64,000 nt of DNA from assembly GCA_016719165.1 (NCBI GenBank), contig JADKAJ010000005.1:248001-312000 (forward strand), given 5' to 3'. Below, one piece after another: positions 62,599 through 64,000 of the stretch; within the stretch, counting starts at the first letter, position 1, and the number at the start of each line of letters is the position of its first letter. The notes beneath the pieces were generated by a model, which worked only from the letters and a program-made list of their open reading frames with translations, searched no databases and had not been told where the DNA came from. The position numbers and the translations under genes were made by a program. The DNA comes from Chitinophagaceae bacterium. GTDB taxonomy: Bacteria; Bacteroidota; Bacteroidia; Chitinophagales; Chitinophagaceae.

Positions 62599-62627
62599 AA
62601 ATCCTGTGGCAATTTACCACAGGATTT
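62599..62627. terminator. Hairpin between secDF and small membrane gene
   Basis: Perfect eleven-base arms aaatcctgtgg and ccacaggattt enclose a seven-base loop, with A/T runs on both sides. It probably ends the secDF transcript. Confidence 0.7.
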
Positions 62628-62658
62628 AACTATAAAGTTCATAAACAAATGCCGAAGC

Positions 62659-64000
62659 TTAACTCTTGGGAGTAGAGCCAGGCTTTGTTTTTTCTATTAC
62701 TGCTTTTTTGCCCAGTTGCCTTTTACCACCCAGGTCAACCAATATCGGGGCTGCCACGAATACGGATGAATAAATACCGGTTACCACACCGATAAGCATG
62801 GCAAATGCAAAACCTCTTGTTACTTCACCACCCACGAGGAAAAGGATCAGGATGGTCAGGAATACCGTTAACGATGTCATAATCGTACGACTCAATGTTT
62901 CATTGATCGCCCTGTTGATGATCTCACCTCTCGGTGCATTGGGCATTAACCGGCTGTCCTCACGGATACGGTCAAATACGATTACGGTGTCATTCATAGA
63001 GAAACCTATCACCGTTAATAGCGCAGCAATAAAGTGCTGGTCAATCTCAAGTGGGAAAGGCACTATATTCTTGGCAAAAGAGAATACAATCAGTGTAACC
63101 AATACGTCATGCAACAAAGCCACAATCGTACCAAGTGAGTACCTCCAGTCGCGGAATCGGATGAAGATATACAGGAAGATCACCAGCAATGCAAAAAGAG
63201 TAGCTTTTACAGCCCCGGCTTTTAAGTCATCTGATATGGTTGGTAATACTTTTTTACTTTGCGGCAGGTATTTGTCTGTTTTAAATTGCTCAAAACTGAT
63301 ATTAGCAGGCAGGTAGCTCTTTAAACCTTCAAATAATTTTACCTCTACCAGCGAATCAGATATAGAACGGCTATCCTTAATAAGATAGGATGTAGTGATA
63401 TCTAATTTAGAATTATCACCGATCGTTTTAATGATGGTGTTCTCTCCTTCAAATGCTTTGTTCAGGTCTTGTCTTACTTTTTCTTCATCTACTTTCCTGT
63501 CAAATTGAACAGTATAGCTGCGACCTCCATTGAATTCAACACCATAATTAAATCCATTAAAGAAAGAGGCAATACCTAACGCCAATACAACAAATGAAAT
63601 GATATAGGCCACTTTGCGGTATTCGATGAACTTGTATTTGGCGTGTTTGAACACACGGCGGGAAACACCGGTAAAATATTCAAGGTGTTTCTTCTTATTG
63701 GTAAACCATTCAGACACCCAACGGCTCACCAGGATACCACAGAACAGGGATAAAAGAATACCAATGATCTGGGTAGTGGCAAAACCCTTTACCGGGCCAA
63801 GCCCGAAATAAAATAATATGAAGGCTGTTAAGAGGGTGGTTATATGACCATCCAGCACAGGTGGCAATGAACGTTTATATCCTTCATTGATAGCAGGGAT
63901 ATATCCTTTGCCTTTTGTCAGTTCTTCTTTGATACGTTCATAGATGATTACGTTGGTATCTACTGCCATACCAATAGTTAATACCAGGCCGGCAATACCA
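62659..64000 (-). CDS. secDF: SecDF protein translocase subunit (SecD-SecF fusion), 5' part outside window
   Basis: The visible part is the last 446 or so codons; the frame runs open to the right edge, where it reads GIAGLVLTIGMAVDTNVIIYERIKEEL, the conserved SecD membrane motif. SecF follows directly without a stop: FNGFNYGVEFNGGRSYTVQF (SecF periplasmic start) and later IGFSMNDTVIVFDRIREDSR. So SecD and SecF are fused, as is usual in Bacteroidota. SecDF uses proton force to help proteins leave the Sec channel. The C-terminal tail ends KKAVIEKTKPGSTPKS. Confidence 0.95.
   Translation of the reverse strand, partial: GIAGLVLTIGMAVDTNVIIYERIKEELTKGKGYIPAINEGYKRSLPPVLDGHITTLLTAFILFYFGLGPVKGFATTQIIGILLSLFCGILVSRWVSEWFTNKKKHLEYFTGVSRRVFKHAKYKFIEYRKVAYIISFVVLALGIASFFNGFNYGVEFNGGRSYTVQFDRKVDEEKVRQDLNKAFEGENTIIKTIGDNSKLDITTSYLIKDSRSISDSLVEVKLFEGLKSYLPANISFEQFKTDKYLPQSKKVLPTISDDLKAGAVKATLFALLVIFLYIFIRFRDWRYSLGTIVALLHDVLVTLIVFSFAKNIVPFPLEIDQHFIAALLTVIGFSMNDTVIVFDRIREDSRLMPNAPRGEIINRAINETLSRTIMTSLTVFLTILILFLVGGEVTRGFAFAMLIGVVTGIYSSVFVAAPILVDLGGKRQLGKKAVIEKTKPGSTPKS

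Noticed and set aside
1..64000. tRNA, rRNA, CRISPR arrays, insertion sequences and prophage genes.
   Set aside because: I looked through the intergenic stretches and found no cloverleaf-like, array-like or transposase-like sequence. A tool-based scan would be needed to be sure about small RNAs and riboswitches.

Overview
The window looks like ordinary chromosome of a Bacteroidota bacterium, most likely of the Chitinophagaceae type. Three things point there. Several upstream regions carry the TAnnTTTG-like -7 box of that phylum. The families are typical of it: PorT-type barrels, bacillithiol genes, a CcmF-like heme lyase with a CxxxY CcmE, a SecDF fusion, and LytS/LytTR pairs. The base composition is AT-leaning. 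I found no tRNA, rRNA, CRISPR array, prophage or intact insertion sequence. Taxonomy below phylum is inference.

Layout. 0-9 kb: a PhnA-like zinc-ribbon protein; an exported TPR protein with a Ppx/GppA-like fold; a four-gene operon (small membrane protein, thioredoxin-reductase-like flavoprotein, GNAT, quinone-oxidoreductase-like MDR enzyme) with an AraC regulator upstream; a second GNAT; and a sterol-desaturase-family membrane enzyme. 8.7-16 kb: a hydroxyproline epimerase and DadA-like oxidase pair, bshC, a secreted caspase/TPR/PorT-barrel fusion, and a lipoprotein. 16-24 kb: purE, a broken S23 four-helix-bundle gene flanked by inverted repeats, a tripartite RND efflux operon whose TolC gene has a one-base frameshift, and purK. 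24-33 kb: HPPD, an L,D-transpeptidase/TonB-C fusion, aspartate kinase, an fbp/ABC ATPase/FKBP/YfiT/Nudix gene run, folC and a TonB-like protein. 33.8-37.6 kb: a tight four-gene operon (ureohydrolase, membrane protein, radical SAM protein with a long N-terminal region, EamA exporter). 37.7-43.5 kb: an acyl-lipid desaturase, bshB1, a DUF4294-type protein, and CcmF-like/CcmE heme genes. 43.7-55.5 kb: acyl-CoA dehydrogenase, several small exported proteins, a YggS protein, an exported intradiol-dioxygenase-like lipoprotein, a LytS/LytTR two-component pair, a transglutaminase-like protein, a SET-domain protein, a frameshifted META lipoprotein and two UspA proteins. 55.7-64 kb: glnS, a serine hydrolase, an acyl-CoA mutase large subunit, an IscA-type protein, and the 3' part of secDF cut by the window edge.

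Themes. Bacillithiol metabolism appears at three separate sites (bshC, bshB1 and a YfiT-type transferase). Three genes are broken: the S23 gene by an in-frame stop, and the TolC and META genes each by a one-base change in a six-base homopolymer. The two homopolymer cases could be assembly errors or real. Most genes are housekeeping. The best candidates for undescribed biology are the caspase-barrel fusion, the exported Ppx/GppA-like TPR protein, the ureohydrolase/radical SAM/EamA operon, and the S23 gene inside inverted repeats that reach into the start of purE.
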